Assembly (NCBI GenBank): GCA_002398565.1
Contig: DGZP01000022.1
Span: 52,777-72,409, forward strand
From: Proteiniphilum sp. UBA4977
GTDB lineage: Bacteria > Bacteroidota > Bacteroidia > Bacteroidales > Dysgonomonadaceae
Reading direction: 5' to 3'
Length of the DNA: 19,633 nt
How positions within the stretch are numbered: position 1 is the stretch's first letter; each line of letters starts with the position of its first letter. The notes under the pieces are model-generated. The model saw only the letters and a list, made by a program, of their open reading frames with translations. It was not told where the DNA came from and did not search any database. The position numbers and the translations under genes were made by a program. Of this stretch, positions 1 to 6,297 are shown in pieces.

Positions 1-137
1 AAGTAGTAATTTAGCAGTGCCAGGTTGGTACCTGCCTCCTCCGCAATTTCCCTCGTCTTTGTGGCAGCATAACCTTTCTGGGTAAAAAGTTTGTCGGCTG
101 CCCGGATAATTTTCTGTTCTGTTGAGATTGTTTCCAT
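1..137 (-). CDS. TetR/AcrR family transcriptional regulator, N-terminal part (runs off the left edge)
   Basis: Reading leftward from an ATG at 135-137 gives 45 residues with no stop, beginning METISTEQKIIRAADKLF. This is the start of a TetR DNA-binding domain: a first helix with the A-x-x-L-F pattern, then a Y-A-A-T-K-T-R-E-I-A-E-E-A-G helix-turn-helix segment, then N-L-A-L-L-N-Y-Y-F, the end of the recognition helix, where the window stops. The ligand-binding domain lies outside the window, so the inducer and targets cannot be inferred. In Bacteroidota such genes often head drug-efflux operons, but nothing here shows that. The start is supported by a promoter 20-50 bases upstream. Family assignment is secure; function beyond DNA-binding repressor is unknown. 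Confidence 0.88.
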   Translation of the reverse strand, partial: METISTEQKIIRAADKLFTQKGYAATKTREIAEEAGTNLALLNYY

Positions 138-156
138 TATTTATTTTTTATCCGTA

Positions 157-188
157 CAAAAATACGTTACTCATTTGATTTAAACAAA
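157..188 (-). promoter_or_regulatory. Bacteroidota-type promoter of the left-edge TetR gene
   Basis: On the minus strand, TATTTTTG (157-164) matches the -7 consensus TAnnTTTG, and TTTG (185-188) matches the -33 element. The spacer is 20 bases, within the known range. The start codon at 137 would lie about 15-20 bases downstream of transcription start, giving a short leader. The -33 element lies inside the overlapping palindromes at 171-214, which suggests repression by a regulator bound there. Confidence 0.6.
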
Positions 189-214
189 TGATTAAATCAA
201 GTGTTTAATCATTT
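171..214. promoter_or_regulatory. Overlapping palindromes, probable TetR operator
   Basis: Two perfect inverted repeats overlap. TCATTTG (171-177) pairs with CAAATGA (185-191) around a 7-base spacer. AAATGATTAAA (186-196) pairs with TTTAATCATTT (204-214), also around a 7-base spacer. The pair covers the -33 element of the promoter of the TetR gene that starts at 137. Symmetry, position and the adjoining regulator gene all fit an autoregulatory operator. The binding protein is inferred, and AT-rich DNA makes some symmetry likely by chance, although an 11-bp perfect arm is unusual. Confidence 0.5.
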
Positions 215-401
215 ATGATTATTTACACCCTATGATTATTTTTTCACATTTGTTTTCGAATTGCTTTTTGGATTTCCATTAGAATATCAGTTCGTATTGC
301 AAACGATAGACTGTTATAACGTATGATATGCTTCAACTGGTGGAAAATAATTACTGTAATAGGGTTGTTAATGGAAAATAAATAGGTACCGTCACTGTTC
401 T

Positions 402-602
402 TCAGGATGTTTTGATCATACTACCCGCCAGTCCACCGAAAATCCCTCCATAGGTACAATTTACCCAACACTCCGAGGAGAGGGGGAGGGTGCCGTAATA
501 TATACCCCAATTGATCCAGTATATGTAGCCTGTGATAATTCCTGAGAATATGAAAATCACGACAAATAAATTCTTTTTTAAAAAAGAAAGGAACAGTTTC
601 AT
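402..602 (-). CDS. Small two-helix membrane protein, DUF6132-like
   Basis: The product has 66 residues. A short basic N-terminus (MKLFLSFLKKN) leads into a hydrophobic helix (about residues 11-29), a loop with the sequence GTLPLSSECWVNC (about 37-49), and a second small-residue helix rich in glycine (GGIFGGLAG). This layout (helix, C/T-x-P-containing loop, glycine-rich helix) resembles the DUF6132 family of Bacteroidota membrane proteins. I recognise it by pattern only, and the family's usual cysteine pattern is not exactly kept. Its ATG overlaps the stop of the upstream thioredoxin-like gene (ATGA, 599-602), so translation is probably coupled and the two products may work together at the inner membrane. 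The biochemical function is unknown. Confidence 0.65.
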   Translation of the reverse strand: MKLFLSFLKKNLFVVIFIFSGIITGYIYWINWGIYYGTLPLSSECWVNCTYGGIFGGLAGSMIKTS

Positions 603-1036
603 ACATTTTCATTCAAGGATTGAACAATCTTCTTTAAATTTTTGTATGATACGACACCCATAATTCTTTTAATTTCTTTATTGCCTTTAAAGACCAGTAT
701 ATTGGGAATTCCGGATACATTATGTTCATAAAAAACTTTTGGATTTCTGTGTATGTCTATCTCATAGAAACATATTTCTTCCTGTTCATTTTCAATAAAT
801 TGTTCAATATTGAATCTCATTTTTCTGCAGAGCTGAGAATTTCTGTCATGGAAAAAAACAAAGTGTACGTCATCGTCTTCAAATTTTATCTTATCCAGTT
901 CAATTAAATTTGTTTCAGCCGACACGTACGACATTTCTTTCACACGAATCCCGGAAAGAACAACAGTCAGGGTGTAAAACGCCACTGTAGCAATAATGAA
1001 ATGCCATGGTTTCAGTTGGAAGGCTTTATACGACAT
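599..1036 (-). CDS. Membrane-anchored thioredoxin-fold protein with an SxxC active site
   Basis: The product has 145 residues. One hydrophobic helix (about 13-29) anchors it, with the C-terminal domain probably in the periplasm. The domain shows the thioredoxin pattern: a strand (HFVFFHD), the active-site position, helix 2, a strand (ICFYEIDIHRNP), then the cis-proline segment GIPNILVFKGNKEI (from 109) and a final helix. Where thioredoxins have CGPC, this protein has S67-Q-L-C70, so the nucleophilic first cysteine is missing and only the resolving cysteine remains. It therefore cannot run the normal dithiol cycle; a monothiol, persulfide-carrying or chaperone role is possible but inferred. 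It starts 15 bases after the TetR gene and overlaps the next gene by 4 bases. Confidence 0.75.
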   Translation of the reverse strand: MSYKAFQLKPWHFIIATVAFYTLTVVLSGIRVKEMSYVSAETNLIELDKIKFEDDDVHFVFFHDRNSQLCRKMRFNIEQFIENEQEEICFYEIDIHRNPKVFYEHNVSGIPNILVFKGNKEIKRIMGVVSYKNLKKIVQSLNENV

Positions 1037-1051
1037 ACACGCTACTATTTA

Positions 1052-1660
1052 TTAAGTCAATCTTTTATGCACTTTCAGGAGTTCGAGCAGAGAGGACAAC
1101 AGTGACTCGACGTTTTGCTCTATATCTGACTCAAAATAAGTTATCTTCCATTTAAACATTTGATGCCGGAAGGAGGGAATGATTATTTGTGCTATTTGTC
1201 CAGATGTAAGGGAGTCTGTAATTAACTGCATCCTCTGGCCCTCTTCAATGAGGGACTGCACATGCCTTGTCAGGGTGTTCATCAGTTGAATAATTTTTTC
1301 ACTTATTTGAGTACTCTCATCCAGTAATCCTTCGGAAAATACAGCCACCACATAATAAGGGTTCTCCTTAAAATAGCGGGTCAGTCTTTTGAAGAGGGAA
1401 TAAAATTCTTTTTCAAAATCACCGGATATGGACGTATTATTCATGATCCTGGCTACATTTTCATGTAAATATTGCAATAACGTGAGAATTATTTCCTCCT
1501 TACTGGTAAAATGTCTGTAAAGGGCACTCTCTGAAAAATTCATTTCAATAGCCAGATTTTTGATTGTAAGTCCGCTTACTCCGGAGGTAGTCAGCAATTT
1601 TCCGGCAGCTTCAATAATTTCCAGTTGTCTAGGTTTTATTTCCATTTTAATATTCATCAT
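1052..1660 (-). CDS. TetR/AcrR family transcriptional regulator
   Basis: The product has 202 residues, the usual length for the family. Residues about 9-56 form the DNA-binding domain: a helix (PRQLEIIEAAGKLLTTSG), then SGLTIKNLAIEMNFSESALYRHFTSKEEI, which carries the conserved L-Y-R-H-F-x-S-K-E end of the recognition helix. The rest is helical ligand-binding domain with no recognisable inducer site. The gene lies second in a leftward cassette, 75 bases after the 116-aa gene, and a 20-bp TetR-type palindrome lies at the cassette promoter (2098-2117), so autorepression is likely. Three possible ATG starts lie close together (1660, 1657, 1645); the first is used here, but the third gives a more typical N-terminus. 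Confidence 0.88.
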   Translation of the reverse strand: MMNIKMEIKPRQLEIIEAAGKLLTTSGVSGLTIKNLAIEMNFSESALYRHFTSKEEIILTLLQYLHENVARIMNNTSISGDFEKEFYSLFKRLTRYFKENPYYVVAVFSEGLLDESTQISEKIIQLMNTLTRHVQSLIEEGQRMQLITDSLTSGQIAQIIIPSFRHQMFKWKITYFESDIEQNVESLLSSLLELLKVHKRLT

Positions 1661-1735
1661 TCTTTATTTTAAGAGGAAAAGATCATTCTCCGTGTAGCCA
1701 CCTCTCTTTTTAGCTTTATTTTTTCGTACTTCTGT

Positions 1736-2086
1736 TTAAAAAAATGGTGTTGACAGATAAAGTGTATTCAATAGTTTATCATTTTCCAGCATCGATGCAG
1801 TTTTTACCTCTATGCCGTAGTAGATAAACTTGTTTTTCGTTTCCTCATCCATTGTGGACACATAGACTACATTGATATATATTCTTCGTAAATAAAGCAA
1901 AAATTCTTCCATCGGCATATCGATCTTTTTAACAGCAATCGTCTCTACCCCGACAACACGGTTGAATTCCAGATCAAAAATCACCAATATTTTATTTTCG
2001 TTCCGGAGATGGGTGAGTTTGTCTTTTGAAAAGAATATTGCTTTTCTTTCAATCATAGAATTGCATTTTTTTGCTTGATTCGCCAC
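1736..2086 (-). CDS. 116-aa protein, possibly NifX/NifB-like (FeMo-cofactor-binding fold), function unknown
   Basis: The product is soluble, with no signal peptide. Alternating strands and helices are suggested: a strand at NKILVIFDLEFNRVVGVETI (about 30-49), a helix at MEEFLLYLRRI, a strand at NVVYVSTM, a helix at DEETKNKFIYYG, then IEVKTASML. The pattern of a D-V-V-like strand, then a helix, then G-I-E-V resembles the small dinitrogenase iron-molybdenum cofactor-binding fold, but this is a weak, unconfirmed resemblance. The start given is GTG at 2084-2086; an in-frame ATG at 2054-2056 would shorten it by ten residues. It is the first gene after the promoter and operator at 2098-2147, ahead of the TetR, thioredoxin-like and membrane-protein genes, so it probably shares their task. 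Confidence 0.6.
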   Translation of the reverse strand: MANQAKKCNSMIERKAIFFSKDKLTHLRNENKILVIFDLEFNRVVGVETIAVKKIDMPMEEFLLYLRRIYINVVYVSTMDEETKNKFIYYGIEVKTASMLENDKLLNTLYLSTPFF

Positions 2087-2097
2087 ATATCAAGTAT

Positions 2098-2117
2098 GTA
2101 AGTGAACGATCACTCAC
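2098..2117. promoter_or_regulatory. 20-bp palindromic TetR-type operator
   Basis: The sequence pairs in eight of ten symmetric positions, with the core AGTGA, four bases, TCACT (2101-2114) and outer GTnA / TnAC arms. This is the size and style of operators bound by TetR/AcrR dimers. It starts 12 bases upstream of the 116-aa gene and touches the -7 element (2117-2124), so it covers the expected transcription start. The TetR encoded at 1052-1660 is the natural candidate to bind it; that link is inferred from position. Confidence 0.65.
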
Positions 2118-2147
2118 AAAAGTAGAAATAAAAAATACATCGACAAG
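2117..2147 (-). promoter_or_regulatory. Bacteroidota-type promoter of the TetR/thioredoxin cassette
   Basis: On the minus strand TACTTTTG (2117-2124) matches the -7 consensus TAnnTTTG exactly. CTTG (2144-2147) stands as the -33 element with a 19-base spacer. Transcription would begin inside the palindrome at 2098-2117, a standard arrangement for repression by steric block. Confidence 0.65.
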
Positions 2148-2248
2148 TGTCTTTAAAATATTTAACCCGTTATTAATGAACTTTAAAATTTGAATGTAGT
2201 TATATCATTTCTCAATGACTAAAATCATAATAATTTATCAACTTTAAA

Positions 2249-3181
2249 ATGAAACATACAATTTTGGGAGCAGGAGGCTCCATAGGAAATGCGTTGACGT
2301 ATACTCTGCTGAGAAATGGGGAAGAAGTAAGACTGGTATCCAGGGAGATACATCCACTGGAAGGGACAGAATATCTGAAAGGAGATTTAATTTCCTATGC
2401 CGATACCCTGGAGGGGGTAAAACGGTCTGACGTTGTATACCTGTGTGTGGGACTTCCTTATGATGTAAAGATATGGAAAGAAAGGTGGCCCAAAATTATC
2501 AGAAATACAATTGATGCTTGTAAAGAGGTGGGCGCTAAATTAATTTTTTTCGACAATGTCTATATGTATGGTAAAGTAGACGGCATCATGACAGAGGAAA
2601 CAGTCTATAACCCGATCAGCCGGAAAGGGGAGGTGAGGGCTGAGATAGCGGGACTTCTGGAAGAGGAAATGCAGAAGAACGAATTGGATGTAATCATTGC
2701 AAGAGCTGCGGATCTTTATGGCCCTTTCGGCACCCCGGTTACCAGTGTGCCCTACATGATGGTCTTTGACAGACTGATGCACGGGAAAACTGCCCAATGG
2801 ATGGCAGATGTGAATCAGCCTCATTCCTATACCTATATACCCGATTGTGCCGAAGGACTTTATTTGCTTGCCAAAGAAAATATTGCCTGGAATCAGATAT
2901 GGCATTTGCCGACCCATAGTCCGGCCATAGACGGCAGAACTTTTATTGAGCTGGCTTCCCGGGAGATTGGCGTTAAACCGAAATATATGATTCTGTCCAA
3001 ATCGTTGATGCGATTTGGAAAATTATTCAGCAAGATTGCCGGAGAAGCATATGAAATGCTGTACCAGAATGAATATCCTTACCACTTTGATTCCTCAAAG
3101 TTTAACCGGCATTTCGACTATGTACCTGTCGATTATGAAGAGGGAATCAGAAAAACCATTCAATGGATCAATCAAAAGTGA
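2249..3181 (+). CDS. NAD-dependent epimerase/dehydratase family protein (atypical extended SDR)
   Basis: The product has 310 residues, normal for an extended short-chain dehydrogenase. The N-terminus carries the dinucleotide motif G7-A-G-G10-S-I-G13, followed by an acidic segment (KGDLISYADTL, about 44-54) and the strand DVVYLCVGLP (61-70). The active-site strand reads IFFDNVYMYG (99-108), where classical members have S-S-x-x-V-Y-G. The following helix has SRKGEVRAE (124-132), with the lysine but no tyrosine four residues before it, so the classical YxxxK pair is not intact. A later segment, ARAADLYGPFG (151-161), is typical of the substrate-binding half. The substrate is unknown. The gene stands alone, divergent from the TetR cassette, 162 bases from its first codon. 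No clear -7 element was found in front of it. Confidence 0.85.
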   Translation: MKHTILGAGGSIGNALTYTLLRNGEEVRLVSREIHPLEGTEYLKGDLISYADTLEGVKRSDVVYLCVGLPYDVKIWKERWPKIIRNTIDACKEVGAKLIFFDNVYMYGKVDGIMTEETVYNPISRKGEVRAEIAGLLEEEMQKNELDVIIARAADLYGPFGTPVTSVPYMMVFDRLMHGKTAQWMADVNQPHSYTYIPDCAEGLYLLAKENIAWNQIWHLPTHSPAIDGRTFIELASREIGVKPKYMILSKSLMRFGKLFSKIAGEAYEMLYQNEYPYHFDSSKFNRHFDYVPVDYEEGIRKTIQWINQK

Positions 3182-3229
3182 CTTCCGGTGAATTTTTATT
3201 GAAGTAGCTGTTTCTTCCGTAGGAATTGT

Positions 3230-3329
3230 ATATATTTGTCATTTCATAATCACAGCTATCTGATTCTTCGAGTTTCTGGTTTATCTTAACTGGAAATCCC
3301 GTTACGTTTCAGACCAAAGACAAATATAT
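3230..3329. repeat. Perfect 11-bp inverted repeat flanking the leader of the NnrS-like gene
   Basis: ATATATTTGTC (3230-3240) is the exact reverse complement of GACAAATATAT (3319-3329), with 78 bases between. The left arm includes the proposed -7 element; the right arm ends four bases before the ATG at 3334. In RNA the right arm could pair only if transcription starts at or before the left arm. As DNA the arms could be paired regulator sites. AT-rich sequence makes chance occurrence possible. Confidence 0.4.
3231..3238 (+). promoter_or_regulatory. Candidate -7 element for the NnrS-like gene
   Basis: TATATTTG matches TAnnTTTG exactly. The -33 position, about 20 bases upstream, holds only GCTG (3207-3210), a weak match. 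If used, the leader before the start at 3334 would be close to 90 bases, long enough for post-transcriptional control. The element is also the left arm of an inverted repeat whose other arm precedes the start codon. Confidence 0.4.
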
Positions 3330-3333
3330 TTCA

Positions 3334-4701
3334 ATGAACAACAAACTATTATCCAACGACCGACAATCGTTGTTGGGCGAGAAAATCCATCAATATTTTT
3401 TCATCACTGCGCTGGTTACCATATTTACACTTGGATGTATGTGGGGAGCCATCAACCTGCTCCTGATCGGACTGGAGGAAAGTTTTCACGGAATAGACTA
3501 CTCCTGGGTGCTGGCACACGGACATGCCATGGTATTCGGTTTTGTCGGGCTCTTCATCATGGGTTTTTCCTATCGGGCATTGCCACACTTTAAGGGAACA
3601 ACCCTATGGAGCCCCCGGCTGGCTTTGTTCACGCTTCCTTTGATGATTGTGGGCATTCTACTGCAGGCTTATGCGCATGTGATTGTTCCGCGACAGCCTT
3701 ACCTTACGCTGGGGATTTCCGCAGGCATCGTGCAGATTATCGCTGTCGCCATCTTCGTACTGGTGATCGTGCGTACCTTACAAGGTGCTCCCGCAGGGCG
3801 AAAAAACGATGGGTTCGCCTATTCAGCCCTTGGCTGGTTTCTTATTGCGGCAATATTGAATCCGGTTATTTTTTGGCTGTTTGAGTCGGCGGCGACGCAA
3901 GAGGAGTTTCTCTTCAATGTCTCTTCATTCAATATTCCATATCGCGACATCCAGACACTCGGCATTGCCGTGGTGATGATATTGGGTGTATCCCTGCACA
4001 TTCTGCCCCGTGCATATGGCCTTCGAAAACCTTCGAATGTCTGGAGAAGATTCCTGTTGTGGGGTATGAACGGAGCCGTTCTTTTCGGTGTGATTTCTTT
4101 TACTGCCGGGATGACTACCGGGGTACACTGGTGGCATGCCGCGAACGGCATCTCCTACATCATTATCCTGGTAGTAGCCATTGGCACACCCATCCAGTTC
4201 CGACTGTTCCATCGGGTGCCTGCCGGCTACAACGACCGCAGCCTGAAGTTCATCAGGGCAGCCTACTTCTGGTTTATTGTCGCCGCGCTGCTCCTGGCGT
4301 TTGGTCCCTACTACATGTTCGGCATCTATCTACCCATGACGGGTGGGGAGAACCCCTTCTCGCATGCTTACTTCGGAGCCTATCGTCATGCATTGACAGT
4401 CGGCTTCATCATGATGATGATTGTAGCCATTTCCAGCAAGGTGGTGTCCGGTTTTGCAGGTATCGATGTCCGGAAGGCCAACGCCCTATGGGCTGTTTTC
4501 GTTTTGCTCAATCTGGGCAACACTTGGCGCATCACCTCTCAGATCCTGACCGATTTCTATCCCGAAGCATTTCGGTTTATCGGCTTCTCCGGCTTTATCG
4601 AACTCACCGCTCTGGGCTTGTGGGGTTACGAGTTAATGAGAAATATACAAGCAGGTAAACGGATTCAAAAAGAGAGTTTTCCGGTCAAACGAACTTTTTA
4701 A
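3334..4701 (+). CDS. NnrS / haem-copper oxidase subunit I-like 12-helix membrane protein
   Basis: The product has 455 residues with about twelve hydrophobic helices. The second helix begins with LAHGHAMVFGFVGLFIMGF (about 60-78), where H62 and H64 sit as in NnrS and in subunit I of haem-copper oxidases, followed by YRALPHFKG. Further histidines at helix starts or ends are H222 (SLHILPRA), H265 and H268 (HWWH), H344 and H352 (YRHALTVGFIMMMIVAISSKV). The last pattern is characteristic of NnrS, a haem- and copper-containing membrane protein linked to nitric oxide response. No CuB tyrosine cross-link motif or partner subunit is seen, so it is unlikely to be a working oxidase. It may take part in nitric-oxide or copper stress handling; this is inferred from the family. 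The gene is visibly richer in G+C than its neighbours. Confidence 0.75.
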   Translation: MNNKLLSNDRQSLLGEKIHQYFFITALVTIFTLGCMWGAINLLLIGLEESFHGIDYSWVLAHGHAMVFGFVGLFIMGFSYRALPHFKGTTLWSPRLALFTLPLMIVGILLQAYAHVIVPRQPYLTLGISAGIVQIIAVAIFVLVIVRTLQGAPAGRKNDGFAYSALGWFLIAAILNPVIFWLFESAATQEEFLFNVSSFNIPYRDIQTLGIAVVMILGVSLHILPRAYGLRKPSNVWRRFLLWGMNGAVLFGVISFTAGMTTGVHWWHAANGISYIIILVVAIGTPIQFRLFHRVPAGYNDRSLKFIRAAYFWFIVAALLLAFGPYYMFGIYLPMTGGENPFSHAYFGAYRHALTVGFIMMMIVAISSKVVSGFAGIDVRKANALWAVFVLLNLGNTWRITSQILTDFYPEAFRFIGFSGFIELTALGLWGYELMRNIQAGKRIQKESFPVKRTF

Positions 4702-4724
4702 CGTAGACAGTGATTTATTAAAAT

Positions 4725-4740
4725 ATGCCCGCCCCGGCAT
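4725..4740 (-). terminator. Weak hairpin between convergent genes
   Basis: ATGCC (4725-4729) and GGCAT (4736-4740) form a five-pair stem with a six-base loop. Read leftward it is followed by ATTTTAATAA, so it would serve the aldo/keto reductase gene, ending 49 bases after its stop codon. The stem is short and there is no long T run; this is a tentative call. Confidence 0.25.
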
Positions 4741-4788
4741 TGCGATCATGGGAGTAGTCTAGCCTGGTGTTGGAGGAAGATGTCTTCA

Positions 4789-5691
4789 TCAGTGAATCTT
4801 ATTCTCCTTTGCGAGTCGCATGACTCTTTTTGCCGCATCGTCCACATGGGCGGTCGACTCCATTCCCAGAGTCATACAGTGGATATTTGCATCGGTCAGT
4901 GCAAATCTGAGCGATTGTTCCCGTTCATCGTCACTCACGTGGCGTCCTTCTCCAAATATCTTCATGCCGATCACCCCGATACCGTTCTTTTTGGCTTTTC
5001 CCAGCAGTTCTTTCACCACGTCGGGAGTCCCGTCCATATGACTCTGGAAAGGATTGATGCGCGCCATGATCACATCTACCCATGGATTATCCACAGCCTC
5101 CACCATGGCATCCCAATTATGACAGGAGACACCTACAGCTTTGATGATTCCATCTTGTTTGGCCTTTGACAAACCCTCCATATAATGCTTGCGGTTGTTA
5201 CTCCAGCCTCCCTTCATCAGACAATGCATAAGTACTATGTCAATATAATCGGTGTTCATCTCCTGCCTGTAACGATCAAGAGATTCACGTACAGGGACAA
5301 TTTTATCTGATCCGTCTTCATGGGTCCATATTTTTGTAAGCAGGGTAAGCTTTTCGCGGGGAAGGGATTTAATTGCATTTCCCACATATTGATGTGATCC
5401 GTAGGAGTCTGCCATATCGAAGAAAGAGATCCCTTTTTCGTAGGCATGGTGGGCCATCTTTGTGAAACTCTCCATCCCGAGGCGGGTCTGATTTGATGCC
5501 TTCGCCCCCCCCTTTGAACCTGTACCCAGTGCAATCCGGGAAACATCCAGCCCGCTGTTCCCCAATTTCACCTTGTCAACCCTGATTTCAGATGCCAGGG
5601 TCAATTCAAACGACCCCGGCCGTACCATAGTCAATCCGGCAAATCCCGCAAAACCCGTACGGAGAAAGTCGCGCCGCGATAATTTCTTCAT
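4789..5691 (-). CDS. Tat-exported aldo/keto reductase
   Basis: The product has 300 residues. It opens with a twin-arginine signal, K-L-S-R-R-D-F-L-R (3-11), followed by a short hydrophobic stretch (TGFAGFAGLTMV), so a folded, cofactor-loaded enzyme is probably exported to the periplasm. The aldo/keto reductase domain starts near residue 38 (VKLGNSGLDVSRIALGTG). The catalytic tetrad is present: D92 and Y97 in FFDMADSYG, K120 in TLLTK, and H156 in VLMH. Later GVSCHN and GVIGMKIFG segments are normal for the fold. No C-terminal iron-sulfur motif is seen. The substrate is unknown. The gene is convergent to the NnrS-like gene and has its own promoter upstream. Confidence 0.88.
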   Translation of the reverse strand: MKKLSRRDFLRTGFAGFAGLTMVRPGSFELTLASEIRVDKVKLGNSGLDVSRIALGTGSKGGAKASNQTRLGMESFTKMAHHAYEKGISFFDMADSYGSHQYVGNAIKSLPREKLTLLTKIWTHEDGSDKIVPVRESLDRYRQEMNTDYIDIVLMHCLMKGGWSNNRKHYMEGLSKAKQDGIIKAVGVSCHNWDAMVEAVDNPWVDVIMARINPFQSHMDGTPDVVKELLGKAKKNGIGVIGMKIFGEGRHVSDDEREQSLRFALTDANIHCMTLGMESTAHVDDAAKRVMRLAKENKIH

Positions 5692-5991
5692 CTGTTGTTC
5701 TTCTTTTAATGTTTACCGTGTAAAAATAGGAAATAAATTCAAGTAATCAAGTAGTTGTTCAATTTTTTCTTTGATATTTCCTTTCAGTTTTTTGATCAAG
5801 ATCTCTCGCCACCTCCTGTTTTAATTTCATCACCACTCTTTCTTATTATATCCATCATTGCAGTAAATTTCATGATGTTCTGCACTTTCATCTTTCATTT
5901 ATTTGGAAGATATGAGGTTTAAGAATACTGCTAATCTCTAATTTGTGACTCATGATTTATTTATCGCAATTAGTAAATAGTGAATATCACC
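5692..5991. other. Intergenic region without a convincing gene
   Basis: This stretch separates the redoxin-permease array from the aldo/keto reductase. The right-hand end receives the end of the array transcript, and the left-hand end holds the reductase promoter. On the minus strand there is a 31-codon frame (5796-5891) and a TTG-initiated short frame after a strong AGGAGGTGG; neither resembles a known protein. No strong terminator hairpin was found after the array. Confidence 0.5.
5721..5751 (-). promoter_or_regulatory. Candidate promoter of the aldo/keto reductase gene
   Basis: On the minus strand TATTTTTA (5721-5728) matches the -7 consensus TAnnTTTG at all but the last base, and CTTG (5748-5751) stands 19 bases upstream as the -33 element. 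The start codon at 5691 would follow a leader of roughly 25 bases. Confidence 0.4.
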
Positions 5992-6297
5992 CTAAGATTG
6001 TAGGATAACATCATTAATCCGAAAAATATCAGTATATCGAGAATAATAGTTGAGATCCAAAGAGCTTTTTTTAGACAGACCAAAATTGTAAAAGTAGAAA
6101 TACTCATCTTTCCTGTACTCGTTGGTAAAATATACTGAGACTCCCAACGTGAATAATTTAAACCAGAATAAGGCTGAATATGTGTCAATACCATTCTTCC
6201 ATAAAATGAAAATGCATGCAAGATCTATAAAAATAGAAACCCAAATCAAGTTCCGGTAATAAGTGAATATAAGACGCAGCTTTTGAAGGTATTTCAT
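5992..6297 (-). CDS. 101-aa membrane protein with a YNFGLSK motif, function unknown
   Basis: The product has a basic start (MKYLQKLRLIFTYYRN), two hydrophobic helices (about 17-33 and 42-58), and a cytoplasmic-side segment EYRKDEYFYFYNFGLSKKSSLDLNYY (about 60-85). The sequence Y-x-F-Y-N-F-G-L-S-K looks like the short coupling helix with which FtsX- and ABC-2-type permeases touch their ATPase (compare LRKINGATRKDI in the neighbouring permease). I do not know a named family. Its ATG overlaps the stop of the TlpA lipoprotein gene (TAATG, 6295-6299), so translation is tightly coupled. It is the last gene of the array. It may be an accessory subunit of the permeases; this is inferred. Confidence 0.7.
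   Translation of the reverse strand: MKYLQKLRLIFTYYRNLIWVSIFIDLACIFILWKNGIDTYSALFWFKLFTLGVSVYFTNEYRKDEYFYFYNFGLSKKSSLDLNYYSRYTDIFRINDVILQS

Noticed and set aside
1661..1735. AGAGG / CCTCT arms between the 116-aa gene and TetR as a possible hairpin
   Set aside because: Only five pairs with a loop of about 24 bases and no T run; not convincing as a terminator.
4059..4658. A 199-codon plus-strand frame within the NnrS-like gene
   Set aside because: It is an out-of-frame reading of a G+C-rich gene, with a low-complexity, arginine-serine-rich translation and no family features.
3334..4701. Reading the gene as a true cytochrome c oxidase subunit I
   Set aside because: The NnrS-like HALTVG segment, the lack of a recognisable CuB site with cross-linked tyrosine, and the absence of partner subunits argue against a working oxidase.
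5796..5891. A 31-codon minus-strand frame with several internal ATG codons, and a TTG frame behind a strong AGGAGGTGG just downstream
   Set aside because: Very short, no recognisable family, and the second frame overlaps the proposed promoter of the aldo/keto reductase; chance frames are likely in this DNA.
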